A stretch of DNA of 64,000 nucleotides from Elymus sibiricus (Eukaryota; Streptophyta; Magnoliopsida; Poales; Poaceae), in the NCBI GenBank assembly GCA_039707655.1, contig CM077666.1, positions 397,935,886 to 397,999,885 on the forward strand. The letters are read 5' to 3'. Under the pieces are notes generated by a model. It made no database searches. It saw only the letters and a list, made by a program, of their open reading frames with translations, and was not told where the DNA came from. The position numbers were made by a program, and so were the translations under genes. Below are positions 34,962-46,706 of the stretch, piece by piece; within the stretch, counting starts at the first letter, position 1; every line of letters begins with the position of its first letter.

Positions 34962-36522
34962 TGATACGTCTCCAACGTATCTATAATTTTTGATTGTTCC
35001 ATGCTATTATAGTATCAATCTTGGATGTTTTATATGCAATTATATATCATTTTTTGGGACTAACCTATTAACCTAGTGCCCAGTGTCAGTTGCTGTTTTT
35101 TGCCTGTTTTTGGTTTTTCAGGAAATCAGTACCAAACGAAGTCCAAATGCCACGAAACTTTTTGATAATTTTTTTCTTGACAAAAGAGACCCTGGAAGCT
35201 TCGGGAGGAAGCCAGAAGCCTCACGAGGAGGCCACAAGGCAACATGGCGCGGCCCTAGCGGGGCGCGCCCTGATGCCTTGTGGGCCCCTCGTGGCTCCTT
35301 TTGACCTAATTCCACTTCTATAAATTCTCAAATATTGGGAAACCAACAGAGAGCCAGATGAGAAAACCCTACCGCCACCGCAAGCTTCTGTTCTTTCACG
35401 ATCCCATCTGGAGGCCTTTTCCGGCACTCTGCCGGAGGGGGAATCGATCACGGATGGCTTCTACATCAACCTTGCTGCCTCTCCGATGATGTGTGAGTAG
35501 TTTACCACCGACCTACGGGTCCATAGTTAGTAGCTAGATGGCTTCTTCTCTCTCTTTGATCTTCAATACCATGTTCTCCTCGATGTTCTTGGAGTTCTAT
35601 CCGATGTAATCTTCTTTTACAGTGTGTTTGTTGGGATCCGATGAATTGTGGGTTTATGATCAGATTATTCATGAGAAATATTTGAGTCTTCTCTGAACTC
35701 TTTTATGCATTTTTGTTATAGCTTTGTATTTCTCTCTGATCTATCGTTTGGTTTGGCCAACCAGATTGATTTATCTTGCAATGGGAGATGTGCTTTGTGA
35801 TGGGTTCAATCTTGTAGTGTTCTATATCCCAGTGACAGAAAGGGACAAGACACGTATTTGTATTGTTGCCATTAAGGATAAAAAGATGGGGTTTATTCAT
35901 ATTGCTTGAGTTTACTTTGTCTACATTATGTCATCTTGCTTAAGGCGTTACTTTGTTTTATACTTAATACTCTAGATGCATGCTGGGTAGCGGTCGATGA
36001 GTGGAGTAATAGTAGTAGATGCAGGCAGGAGTCGGTCTACTTGTCTCGGACGTGATGCCTATATACATGATCATTGCCTTGAATATCGTCATAACTATGC
36101 TCTTTTCTATCAATTGCCCAACAGTAATTTGTCTACCCACCGTATGTTATGCGCTCGAGAGAGAAGCCTCTAGTGAAAACTATGGCCCCCAGGTCATTTA
36201 TCATTATTATATAAACAAAAATCCTAAAAATACCTTGCTGTGATTTATTTACTTTTATTTTATTTTGCAATTTACTTTATCAATTTATCTATCACTACGA
36301 GATTTAATCCTTGCAATTAACCGCCGAGGGGATTGACAACCCCCTTGTTCGCGTTGGGTGCAAGTATTGGCTTTTGTGTGTGCAGGTGCTGCTAAAGAGG
36401 TTTTGCTTGGTTCTCCTACTGGAATGATAACCTTGGTTCTTAACTGAGGGAAATACTTATCTCTACTATACTGCACCATCCTCTCCTCTTCGAGGAAATC
36501 CCAACGTAGCTCACAAGTAGCA
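34962..36522 (+). repeat. 5' LTR of the gag-protease gypsy
   Basis: 1561 bp; begins TGATACGTCTCCAACG and ends CACAAGTAGCA eleven bases before the PBS. TATA-like TATAAATT at 35319-35326. It shares its first ~350 bases loosely with the Sabrina-like LTR but differs after that. Confidence 0.8.
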
Positions 36523-36533
36523 GGAAGAATTTA

Positions 36534-36546
36534 TGGCGCCGTTGCC
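36534..36546 (+). other. Primer-binding site, gag-protease gypsy
   Basis: TGGCGCCGTTGCC, the same core as the Sabrina-like PBS, followed by AGGGAG. Confidence 0.85.
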
Positions 36547-36721
36547 AGGGAGACATCATCAAAACTTATCAACTACCTTTGCATAAACTATCCCTTACTT
36601 ACATTTATTTTATTTTCCTTTTTATTTGCATTTGCCTCTCATTTTCATCTCCCCCACTTCTAAAACAATTTTACAAAAACACAAAAATATTTTTATTTGA
36701 TAGTTTGCTTGCTTTGTCGCT

Positions 36722-38787
36722 ATGTCTCAAGAGAACACAAAATTGTGTGACTTTTCCAATACTAATAATAATGATTTTATTAGTACTCCAATTGGTCCTC
36801 CCGCCACTAGTGCGGAGTCGTGTGATATTAATGCTACTTTGCTTAATCTTGTTATGAAAGAACAATTTTCTGGTAGTCCTAATGAAGATGATGCATCCCA
36901 TCTTAATACTTTCGTTGAACTTTGTGATATGCAAAAGAAGAAAGATGTGGATAATGATATTGTTAAATTGAAATTATTTCCATTCTCACTACAAGATCGT
37001 GCTAAAACTTGGTTTTCATCCTTGCCTCGAAATAGTATTGATTCTTGGGATAAGTGTAAGGATGCTTTTATTGCCAAGTATTTTCCTCCCGCTAAGATTA
37101 TTTATCTAAGAAATCAAATTATGAATTTTAAGCAACTTGAGCATGAACATGTTGCACAATCTTGGGAGAGAATGAAATTAATGATAAGAAATTGCCCTAC
37201 TCATGGTTTAAGCTTATGGATGATCATACAAATTTTCTATGCGGGACTAAACTTTGTTTCTAGAAATCTTCTAGACTCTGCCGTAGGTGGTACTTTTATG
37301 GAAATTACATTGGGAGAAGCTACAAAACTCCTTGATAATATTATGACAAATTATTCTCAATGACACACAGAAAGAACTCCAACTGGTAAGAAGGTAAATT
37401 ATGTCGAAGAAATTAATACTTTGAGTGATAAAATGGATGCTCTTATGAAATTGGTTGCTAGTAAAAGTGCTCATATTGATCCTAATGATGTGCCCTTGTC
37501 TACTTTGATTGAGCAAAATAATGATGCTATTGATATGAATTTTATTTCTAGAAATAATTTCAACAACAACGCTTATAGGGGTAATTTCAATCCTAGGCCG
37601 TTTCCCGGAAATTGCTCTAATAGTTATGGTAATTCATATAATAATAATAATAGGATACCCTCTGATCTTGAAAGTAATATTAAAGAATTTATCAATTCTC
37701 AAAAGAATTTTAATGCTATGATAGAAGAAAAATAGAATAGAGTTGATGAAATGTCTAGGAACATGGATAGGATTGCTCATGATGTGGAAAATCTCAAAAT
37801 TAAAATTTTGCCACCTAAACATGATATAAATGAGTCTATTAAAGCCATCCATGTTTCCATTAATGAAAGTAAAGAAAGGACCGCTAGGTTGAGAGCCAAG
37901 CGTGAATTCCTAGAAAAGGCTATTCCACCCGGTTTTTATCGTAGTAATGATGACGATATTAAAATGATTGGTGTCTCACCTATTGAACCTTTATTTAGTA
38001 AAATAAAACTTGATGAAAAAGGGACTGGAGATGAGTCAACTTTAGCTAGAAGGCGTCCCAATGATTTGGAGGGTGATGATCTTAATGATAAAAATGACAA
38101 AAGTGGGTTTGGAGAGGTCAAAACTTGAAATAGTGATGTGCCCACTACTTTGGATTACAAGGACTTTAATTATGATAATTGCTCTTTAGTTGAATGTATT
38201 TCCTTGTTGTAATCCATGATTAGCTCTCCGAATGCTTATGAACAAAATAAGGCTTTTACTAAACATATTGTAGAAGCTATGATAAAAGCTCATGAAGAAA
38301 AGCTTGAGTTGGAAGTTTCAATTCCTAGAAAATTGCAGAACCTACTATTAAAATTAGAATCAAAGAATATGAATGCAATGCCTTATGTGACTTGGGAGCT
38401 AGCGTTTCCACTATACCAAAATCTCTATGTGATGTGCTAGGCCTTACCGATTTAAATGAATGTTCCCTTAACTTGCATCTTGCGGATTCCACTATTAAAA
38501 AACCATTGGGTAGAATAAATGATGTGCTTGTTCTTGCTAATAGAAATTATGTACCCGTGGATTTTATTGTGCTTGATAATGAATGCAATCCGTCTTGCCC
38601 CATAATACTTGGTAGGCCTTTCCTACAAACTATAGGTGCTATTATTGATATGAAAGAAGGTAATATAAGATTTCAATTCCCATTAAAGAAAAGGAAGGAA
38701 CACTTCCCTAGAAAGAGAATTAAGCCACCATATGAATCTATTATGAGGGCCGCCTATGGAATTAATTTGAAGGATGACAATACTTGA
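36722..38787 (+). pseudogene. gag-pr: Gypsy gag and retropepsin-like protease, broken
   Basis: Starts at the ATG at 36722, ~180 bp after the PBS. The first 213 codons carry a Retrotrans_gag-type capsid domain (KTWFSSLPRNSIDSWDKC around residues 97-114, then FIAKYFPPAKI). The same frame continues through an Asn-rich segment and a linker with KSGFGEV near 38100, but has stops at 37361, 37733, 38126 and 38211. A -1 frameshift near 38341 leads into the protease frame, with the aspartyl active site as CDLGASVSTIPKSL (about 38386-38427) and the flap/C-terminal CPIILGRPFL near 38600. The C-terminus ends at 38787. There is no zinc knuckle, RT, RNase H or integrase. It resembles gag-PR of Athila/Sabrina-type elements. 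At least five lesions show it is inactive. Confidence 0.87.
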
Positions 38788-39554
38788 AACAATGCATTAT
38801 GCCTAGCTAGGGGCATAAAACAATAGCGCTTGTGGGGAGGTGATACGTCTCCGTCGTATCTATAATTTTTTTTATTGTTTCATGCTAATATTCTACAACT
38901 TTCATATACTTTTGGCGACATTTTATATTATTTTTTGGGACTAAAATATTGATCCAGTGCCAGTTCCTGTTTTCTGCTTGTTTTTTGTTTCGCAGAAAAT
39001 CCATATCAAACAAAGTCCAAATGCGATAAAATTTTGTGGAGAATTATTTTGGAATATATGTGATTTTTAGGAAGAAGAATCAACGCAAGATGGTGCCCGA
39101 GGTGGCCACAAGGCAACAGGGCGCGGCCCTAGGGGGAGGATCGCGCCGTGTTGCCTTGTGACTCCCTCGAACATCGGTTGGGGCCCTTCTTTCGCCGCAA
39201 GAAAGATGAAAGCACATTTGCTCCCTTGGTGGTTTTGGTAATTCATAACAACATATATCTCATTGAACTAATGTCCATTCAAGATTAAGATTCCAGGATG
39301 TTCAATGATTGGCATGGCATGGACTAGAGATGTGGACCCCTCAAAACGCTAAGGACAAGGATTGGCAAAAGCTCAAGACTCTACATTTTTGGTTTAGTGA
39401 TCCAAGATCACATTGAGTCCATAGGAAAGCCAATACTATTAAAAGGGGATGAGGTGTTGCTTAATGGTCTTTTTGCTCAAGTGCTTAGTGACAGTACTCC
39501 TAAACCCTCAACCACTCTCTCTACCCAAATATGTCCTAAACCTACATTCCAACT

Positions 39555-39950
39555 CGGCCCCACCGATATTTCCTATCCGGCCCCACCGAGTTCATCCAAG
39601 ACTTAGCCACTGCCAAAACCCTAACAAATCGGATCCACCGAAATGGATCTCGGTCCCACCGAGATGGCCTTGCCAACTCTCTGTAATCGTTTGCACTTAC
39701 TTCGGTCTCACCGAGTTTTGCAAATCGGTCTCACCGAGATGGCTTGCCAACTCTCTGTTGCCTTATTGCTTCACTTCGGTCCTACCGAGTTGATGCAATC
39801 GGTGCCACCGAGATGAGGTTTGCCCTAGCCATTGCACTTCGGTCCATCCGAGTTGTTCGTATCGGTCCCACCGAGATTCCTAAAGTTCATATCTTTTACA
39901 CAGTTCGGTGCTACCGAGATTATCGTTTCGGTGCCACCGGGTTGGGTCAA
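39555..39950 (+). repeat. Array of 12 CGGT-N3-ACCG palindromes in the LTR
   Basis: Twelve copies of a 14-15-mer with consensus TCGGTCCCACCGAG lie in ~400 bp upstream of the TATA box. They often occur in pairs ~10-15 bp apart (TTCGGTCTCACCGAG then ATCGGTCTCACCGAG), within a degenerate ~80-bp tandem unit containing TGGCTTGCCAACTCTCTG. The 3' LTR has the same array at 47055-47450. Confidence 0.9.
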
Positions 39951-39982
39951 AAGTGTGTAACGGCTGGATTTTGTGTATAGGC

Positions 39983-39990
39983 TATATATA
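39983..39990 (+). promoter_or_regulatory. TATA box, copia copy 2 5' LTR
   Basis: TATATATA in GGCTATATATACCCC, immediately downstream of the palindrome array; identical at 47483-47490. Confidence 0.68.
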
Positions 39991-40790
39991 CCCCTCCACC
40001 ACCTCCTTCTCTGTAAAGAGAGCCATCAGAACGTGCCTACACTTCCACCATACATTTTCTAAGAGAGAACCACCTACTCATGTGTTGAGATCAAGCCATT
40101 CCATTCCTACCATTTGAACCTTGATCTCTAGCCTTTCCCAAGTTGCTTTCCACTCAAATCCTTCTTCCACCATATCCAAATATGTGAGGAGTTGTTTGAG
40201 TGCTGGGAAGACTATCATTTGAAGCACAAGAGAAAGGAGTTCATCAACAACACACCGTCTATTACCTTTTGGAGAGTGGTGTCTCCTAGATTGGTTAGGT
40301 GTCACTTGGGAGCATCCAACATGATGTGGAGTTGAACTAAGGAGTTTGTAAGGGCAAGGAGATCGCCTACTTCATGAAGATCTACCCCGAGTGAGGCTAC
40401 TCCTTCGTGGACGTAAGCCATGGTGGAATAGACAAGGTTGCTTCTTCGTGGACCCTTCGTGGGTGGAGCTCTCTGTGGACTCGCGCAGCCGTTACCCTTC
40501 GTGGGTTGAAGTCTCCATCAATGTGGACGTACGATAGCACCACCTATCGGAACCACGCCAAAAACCACCGTGTCTTCATTGTGTTTGAAATCTCCGATCC
40601 CCTCCTTTACTTACATATGCAATTGTTTACTTTCTGCTACTATACTCTTAGAATTGCATGTGTAGGGTGATGCTTGACATGTAATATTGCTAAAATCTGC
40701 CCACAACTGAAATTGGGAAAAGGTTAGGTTTTATTTGGGCAAGTAGTATAATCACCCCCCCCCCTCTAGACATACTTTCGATCCTACAAG

Positions 40791-40802
40791 TGGTATCAGA
40801 GC
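40791..40802 (+). other. Primer-binding site (initiator Met tRNA type), copia copy 2
   Basis: TGGTATCAGAGC two bases after the LTR end. Confidence 0.93.
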
Positions 40803-40873
40803 TTTGGTCTCCGTAAAGCCTTGATTTCCATTGCTTTGATGATCATAGCCTTGGTTTCACAACCTAGGAGAGT

Positions 40874-43066
40874 ATGGCGTCTAGTGAGGGTAACTATCAC
40901 CGTAGAGGTCCATATTTTGATGGTACAAACTTTGCTAGTTGGAAACATAAGATGAAAATGCATATTCTTGGTCATAACCCCGCCGTTTGGGCTGTTGTTC
41001 GTGTTGGCTTGCAAGGTGACTACTTTGAGGATGGAAAGGAACCGGATCGTGAAGCAACCCCGGAAGAATTGAAGATGTTGCAATACAATGCTCAAGCTTG
41101 TGACATTTTATTCAACGGTCTATGTCCCGAAGAATTCAACAAAATCAGCCGCCTCGAGAATGCAAAGGAAATTTGGGATACTTTGGTTGATATGCATGAG
41201 GGTACCGAGTCCGTCAAGGAATCTAAGTTGGATGTGCTCCAAAGTCAACTTGACAAGTTCAAGATGAAGGATGGTGAAGGAGTCGCTGAGATGTACTCTA
41301 GGCTTGCTCTCATCACAAATGAGATTGCCGGCTTAGGAAGTGAAGAGATGACCGACAAATTCATCATCAAGAAGATACTTAGAGCTTTGGATGGAAAATA
41401 TGATACCGTCTGCACATTGATCCAAATGATGCCAAATTACAAAGATCTCAAGCCCACGGAAGTCATTGGAAGGATTGTTGCTCACGAGATGTCACTCAAG
41501 GACAAAGAGGAGCTACACAACAAATCAAGTGGTGCTTACAAAGTCTCAACCGATGCTCCAACAACTTCAAGTGACAAGCTAGTATCCAATGAAGAGATTA
41601 GCCTAATGGTGAAAAGGTTCAACAAGTTCTACAAGAATAAAGAGAAAGAGAGAAGCTCTAGCTCAAGACATTATGAGAGACGATCATCAAGTCATGACCG
41701 TAATTGCTACAATTGTGGAAAGCCCGGACACTACTCAAATGAGTGTACGGCTCCCTACAAGAAAAGAGACGAATCACCAAGAGGAAGACATAGAAGAGAT
41801 GAATCACCTCATAAGGAGAGAAGGAGTAGAGATGATCGGTATGAACGAAGACACTCTTGAAGAAGCAAGGATTCAGAGAGGAAGGACATGTCATCCAAGA
41901 GCTACACAAGAAGAAGACATCAAGCTCATGTTGGTGAATGGGTTTCCGGCTCCGACTCCGACAACCACTCCGAGAGAAGTTATCACTCCAACTCCGACTA
42001 TAGTAAAGATGAAGGTGTTGCCGGACTTGCACTTGTGTCATCCAACTCCTATGATCTATTTGACTCACCAAATGAAGGAATTGGAAGATGCTTCATGGCA
42101 AAAGGCCCCAAGGTATCACACCCCGAGTATCTTGATTTCAATAGTGATGAAGATGATTTGCTTGGTGATGATGATTTACTTGTTGACAAGGATAGTAATG
42201 TGAGCTATAATGAAAATACTAGTAATCATGATAGTCAATACGAAATGAGTGACCATGCTATGAAGGAGATTGAGCATCTAACTAAAGAACTAAATGCTCT
42301 TAAGTTAGCTCATGAAACAACTCAAGAGGATCATAGAGAACTTCTAAGAACTCATGAGAAGCTACGCTTCGAGAAGCTAAATTTAGAGCAAGAGCATGAG
42401 TTTCTTAAAGCTATCAATGATGATCTTCGAAAGAAGAGTTCTTCATATCTTGCTAAGCGTTTACTCTTGTCTACCTTTATGCCACAAGTTAAACCTAAGC
42501 AAACTATCAACAAGGGTAAAAATGGTTCTATCTCTAGTAGTAACAATAACAATGCTAAATCCAATGTTGTTGATTCTAGTAGTTCTATTGATTCCACTAA
42601 CGATTCTCTTAGCCAAGTTACACTTGAGCAAGAAAATATGCTATTGAAAGGAATTATAGAAAAACGTGTCTACAAGAGTCTTGCCGGGAGTAAGCAATTT
42701 GAGGAAATTGTACGCAAGCAAGGGAGGCACCGGAAGAACCAAGGTGTTGGTTTTGAACGAAAGTTCAATGCCGATGGAGTTGAGTGGGAAGAAGATCAAT
42801 ACCCCAAGACGAAGTTTGTTCCTCAACAAGAGAAGTATGATCCTACATCCTTCAAGGGACCACAAGCTCAAGAAGATCTTCCACCACAAGACCACAAGCT
42901 AAAAGGCAAGGACAAGCTTCAAGAAGAGATTGATTCATTTGAAGAAGCTCCTCAAGCCATGGTCAAGTGGGTTCCCAAGACTTCATCAAGTTCTACTTCA
43001 TCAAGTGCTACTACAACTCCAAGGATTCCCATCAAGTTGATGTGGGTCCAAAAGAAGAAGAACTAG
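40874..43066 (+). pseudogene. gag: Copia-type gag with a single nonsense codon
   Basis: 730 codons from the ATG at 40874 to the TAG at 43064-43066, in one frame except for TGA at 41858-41860. The sister copy has CGA at that codon, so this is a simple C-to-T change typical of CpG decay. It has the same layout as the minus-strand gag: UBN2-like capsid domain in the first ~210 residues, zinc knuckle CYNCGKPGHYSNEC near residue 278, Ser/Arg-rich stretch, acidic region, coiled coil and Ser/Thr-rich C-terminus. The last ~35 codons, missing from the frame of the Cassandra-split copy, are present here. No protease follows. Confidence 0.92.
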
Positions 43067-43879
43067 AGAGTTCTTGAGGGTTACTCCGCCAACAAACTTC
43101 ACTCATATTATTTATGGCAAGGACTTGTGCAACCAAATTCCACATTTTGCACTAATTCATGGAGTCACAAACCCTCTTGTTGGTAAGGCAAGGGACAAGG
43201 TATTCAATGCATTCATGGACATCATCATATGTGTATTTCACTCTATGTCTATGGATATTCTTGTATGTTCCTTGTGTGGGACTAACCCATGTAGGTATTG
43301 AAAGCACAAAACTCCAAAGGATTGCTCCCAACTCTTGATGGTCTACATCAACATTGAGCATCCACATCTTCAACATCTACATGAAGTCATCATCGATAAA
43401 ACCCAAGGTTAGTTCATCCCTCTTAGGGGGGATATCACATCTAGGGGGAGCTTTGCTCTAAACAATTGAGCTAATGCAACTCTAATGGTGTGAACACATC
43501 AATGCTTTTTGTAAAAGTGGTAACCCCACTTGTGCTTAAACGATGAGTATGACCTATGATGAAATGCTCTCATTTGGCTCCAAAGTCAATATACTCATAT
43601 ATAGATGACCTAGTCATTGCCATTGCTTGATAGATGCTAGAATTGGTTGTGCATGTTTGACACATATTTCATTTGCTATCTTATTGTGTGAGCATGTTGG
43701 TTTGCATATTTTCATCATTCGAGGACATCCATTTGTTGTTTTTGATTGTCTTGGTTTTTCTGGCCAAGTGGATGTACAAGAATGCCTAAGAACCTTCTCT
43801 AGCTATCTATGCTTTCTTGTCTCAAATTCTATTCTTGCTGCATCACAAAAATTGAACAAGTCATTTTCGGACCCTCCAG
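43067..43879 (+). other. Noncoding spacer downstream of gag
   Basis: Matches 3801-4610 in reverse complement. The longest frame (43627-43908, 93 codons) is also open in the sister copy (3769-4122), but neither has a recognisable domain. Contains TCTAGGGGGAGCTTTG at 43439, a possible second, internal polypurine tract. Confidence 0.55.
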
Positions 43880-44660
43880 GTGAGGAGCACTCGGAGCCAC
43901 CGATCTGAAAGGGCTGAACCTCCAAAACCTTCTAATTGATTTCGGCCGAACCAACTCACTCAAACTCGGTCGAACCGAAATCATTTAAATTGATCTAGGT
44001 ATTCATCTCGGTGCTACCGATTAGACCAACTCGGTGCCACCGAGTTGCTGTAACTGCAAGCAGTTGCACGTCTCGGTGCTACCAATTTGTTCCACTCGGT
44101 GCCACCGACAGCACATGGGTATATATATCCAGCGGCCCGTGCGGTTGAAAATTACTTCAAACGTCACGCGCCCGCGCCCCATTGCTGCCGCTCCCTTGGT
44201 CTCCGGATCGTCGCCGTCGTCTCCAGCGCGCCCTCGCCACTGGATTCCGCCGCCGTCAACGGCAATCTGCCCCGCCATTGCCGCCGTAGAGGATCTCCAC
44301 CAAGTTAGGGTGAGATTCGATCCCTCTCGTGCTCCCATTTCCGATTCAATGCACGATTGGACTGCCTGAATTCATGCCACGGATTGAGAACTCCTGTTAC
44401 ACTACAAACTCCATAGATTAGATGCGTGTAAAAATTTTAGGTTTAAGTTTTCGCCGAATGCTTCTCGGACCGACCGATTTGAAATTTTCGGTCCTACCGA
44501 TTTGGCCTCTGGCCATAGCACTAGTACATCTCGGTGCCACCGAGTTGTATGTATCGGTGAGACCGAAAGTAAATCTCAGTGAAACCCTAGCATCTCGGAG
44601 CCACCGAAACCCATCTCGGTCCGACCGAAGTGGTGTGCATGGTTTCTGTAGTGTGCTTCG
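43880..44660 (+). repeat. CGGT-N3-ACCG palindrome array (interior, before ORF2)
   Basis: About fifteen degenerate copies (for example CTCGGTGCCACCGAG, ATCGGTGAGACCGAA, CTCGGTCCGACCGAA), interrupted by a GC-rich segment at 44140-44310. It lies directly upstream of ORF2, as in the LTR it lies upstream of the promoter. A TATA-like GGGTATATATATCC is at 44117-44130 within it. Confidence 0.82.
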
Positions 44661-44792
44661 GTATCACCGAGATGCATCCTGTGAAAACTTGAAACTAAGA
44701 GTTGAACTCAAACTTTATGAAAAACTTCTGCTTTTTGTGATGACTCATCTACTCTGCCCATACCTATCTATTCACAGGGTCAGCTCAGCAAG

Positions 44793-46189
44793 ATGTCAGA
44801 CAGCAGTGGAGACAGTCAGATCCTTATGCTATAAGGAGAAGGACAGCAAGTGATTATCGCTTTCACACTCGTGAACAACATGATTTTTATGAGACAATTT
44901 TGCTTGACAAGAAGCCCATAGTCAGTGACATGAAATGGGTGGACTGGAAATATATTGATGCACATGAAGACTATTTCCCCCATGTCCATGAAAGCTTCAG
45001 GATTGCAGGAGTTGACGAGTTTGTTGGACAGAAGTTGACCAAGTGGAATGATGAAATGGTCATGTAATTCTACTCTACAGCACACTTCTATCCAGATGAC
45101 CGCATTATATGGATGACTGAGGGTATAAGATACCAGTCTACCATCTCTGAGTGGGCAAGTCTTCTTGGTGCTCCCAAGGAAGAGGATGATGACATAGACA
45201 TTTATGCTAAGCTCAAGATGGATCACAACTCCATGGCCAACATGTACACTATAATTCCTCAGAAGGACCTTGAGACTCATAAACTTGGATCAGTGAAGCA
45301 TCTGCTCCCAGGATTAGCCACATTGAACACCATATTGCGGTACACTCTGTTACCCAAGTCAAGAGATGACAAAATGATTCGTGGCCACTCCATCAATTTG
45401 CTGCATTTGTTTGATACACCTCAGAAATTCAAGTTGATGAGCCTGATAGTCGAGACCATCAAGAGGACTGCAGCAGATCATAAAAGATCGTGCGGATATG
45501 CTCCACACATTCAGTTATTGATCAATTCCAAGGTTGGAACTAGCACATATCTTCTTGATCGAGAGCACTTGCCACTCCGTCCAGAGTTTGAGGACAATGT
45601 GATCGTGCTGGATCCTTCGCATCCCACTTCAGCACAAGCCCAAGAGAAGATCCGCCAAGCCGAAGAAGCAAAAGCAGCTCAGGAGGCATCAACTCCAAAT
45701 GCTCCAATTGCCAATCTCAAGACACCCAAGGACAAAATGACATATTTGCTTGAAGCCACTCTGAGGATTGAGCGAAGTTTGGCCAACCTCACCCAGACCC
45801 AGGCTAGTTTTGAGCGGATTATTGAGACAAAATTTCATGATCTAGATGTCAAGGTGACAGAGATTCAGACTAGAGTGGAACAGCTGCAGAAAGATGTTGA
45901 TGCTGTCAGGACAGCCCCATCAGATGACAGTGGAGATGACAGACCAACCACAGAGCGTTTTCAGACAGTGCCCAGAGCAGCCAGGTCTGCTGCAATTCCA
46001 GTTGGGGATCCATGGACCACAGTATCTGCACCAGCTGCTACTGCCACAGTGCCACCTCGGGTCTCTACTCCACCAGCCCAGCAAACATCTGCAGAAGCCT
46101 TCGCGGATGCTCTTCTCTCAACGCCATCTACGCACACCAGAGCTGCCAGCAGGAGATCGCCTTCAGGACCTTCGGAGGACCGTGCCTAG
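44793..46189 (+). pseudogene. ORF2, N-terminally deleted copy
   Basis: The ATG at 44793 reads nine codons and then meets a deletion that removes ~240 codons of the charged N-terminal region present in the minus-strand copy and shifts the frame. The globular part follows, with a TAA at 45065-45067 where the other copy has CAA (Gln). From 45113 the frame is open to 46189 (358 codons): HLLPGLA / RGHSINLL region, then a heptad-like coiled coil (~residues 200-275) and a Ser/Thr/Pro-rich C-terminal tail ending SEDRA. This copy shows what the ORF2 C-terminus looks like. Unknown function; possible RNA-binding or envelope-like accessory protein is speculation. Confidence 0.75.
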
Positions 46190-46706
46190 AGTACCGATTA
46201 GTCCTATACCTCTTCGATCTTTTTGGTACTTGTTGCCAAGGGGGAGAATTTGTATAGATCATAGGCTTCGAGAGAGAGTGTTCTGCTTTGATTTGCTCGA
46301 GTTCTTTTGCTACTTATTTGCTTGTCTGTACTTTGTTTTATGTGTGTGCTTGCTACATTGCTTGTGAGATACTATGTTGATTGATCATACTATGCTTACT
46401 GTGATGATCTATGTTTATCTTTACCTTTATCTTGTATGCTCATTCATTTGTGTTGGTGGTGCGTGCCTATTATTCCAATCATATCTTCTTGCGCGCTCCA
46501 CCAAGATGTATGTGACATGGAAGAGTGACCCATGAGCCTAATCGATTGTGCATTTGCATTCAAACGCAAATCTTTAATAATGCACAAATTTAGGGGGACC
46601 TCTTGCTTATCACATACTTCTCAAAGCGACGATGTATTTCATTCATTTAATCATTTGTCGAAGCTTTGATCTATATGTTGTCATCAATTACCAAAAAGGG
46701 GGAGAT
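46190..46706 (+). other. 3' noncoding region and polypurine tract, copia copy 2
   Basis: T-rich after ORF2, ending in the PPT CAAAAAGGGGGAGAT (46692-46706) against the 3' LTR. Confidence 0.8.

Larger units (their letters stand above)
39207..40788 (+). repeat. 5' LTR (gag+ORF2 copia copy 2)
   Basis: 1582 bp, TGAAAGCACA ... ATCCTACA. TATA box at 39983-39990, palindrome array at 39555-39950, and a C run near its end (40755-40764) that is shorter in the 3' LTR. Confidence 0.96.

Noticed and set aside
38841..39206. 3' LTR of the gypsy that starts at 34962
   Set aside because: After the first ~350 bases its continuation (48285 onward) is unrelated to the 5' LTR, and the gypsy interior resumes after it at 49459.
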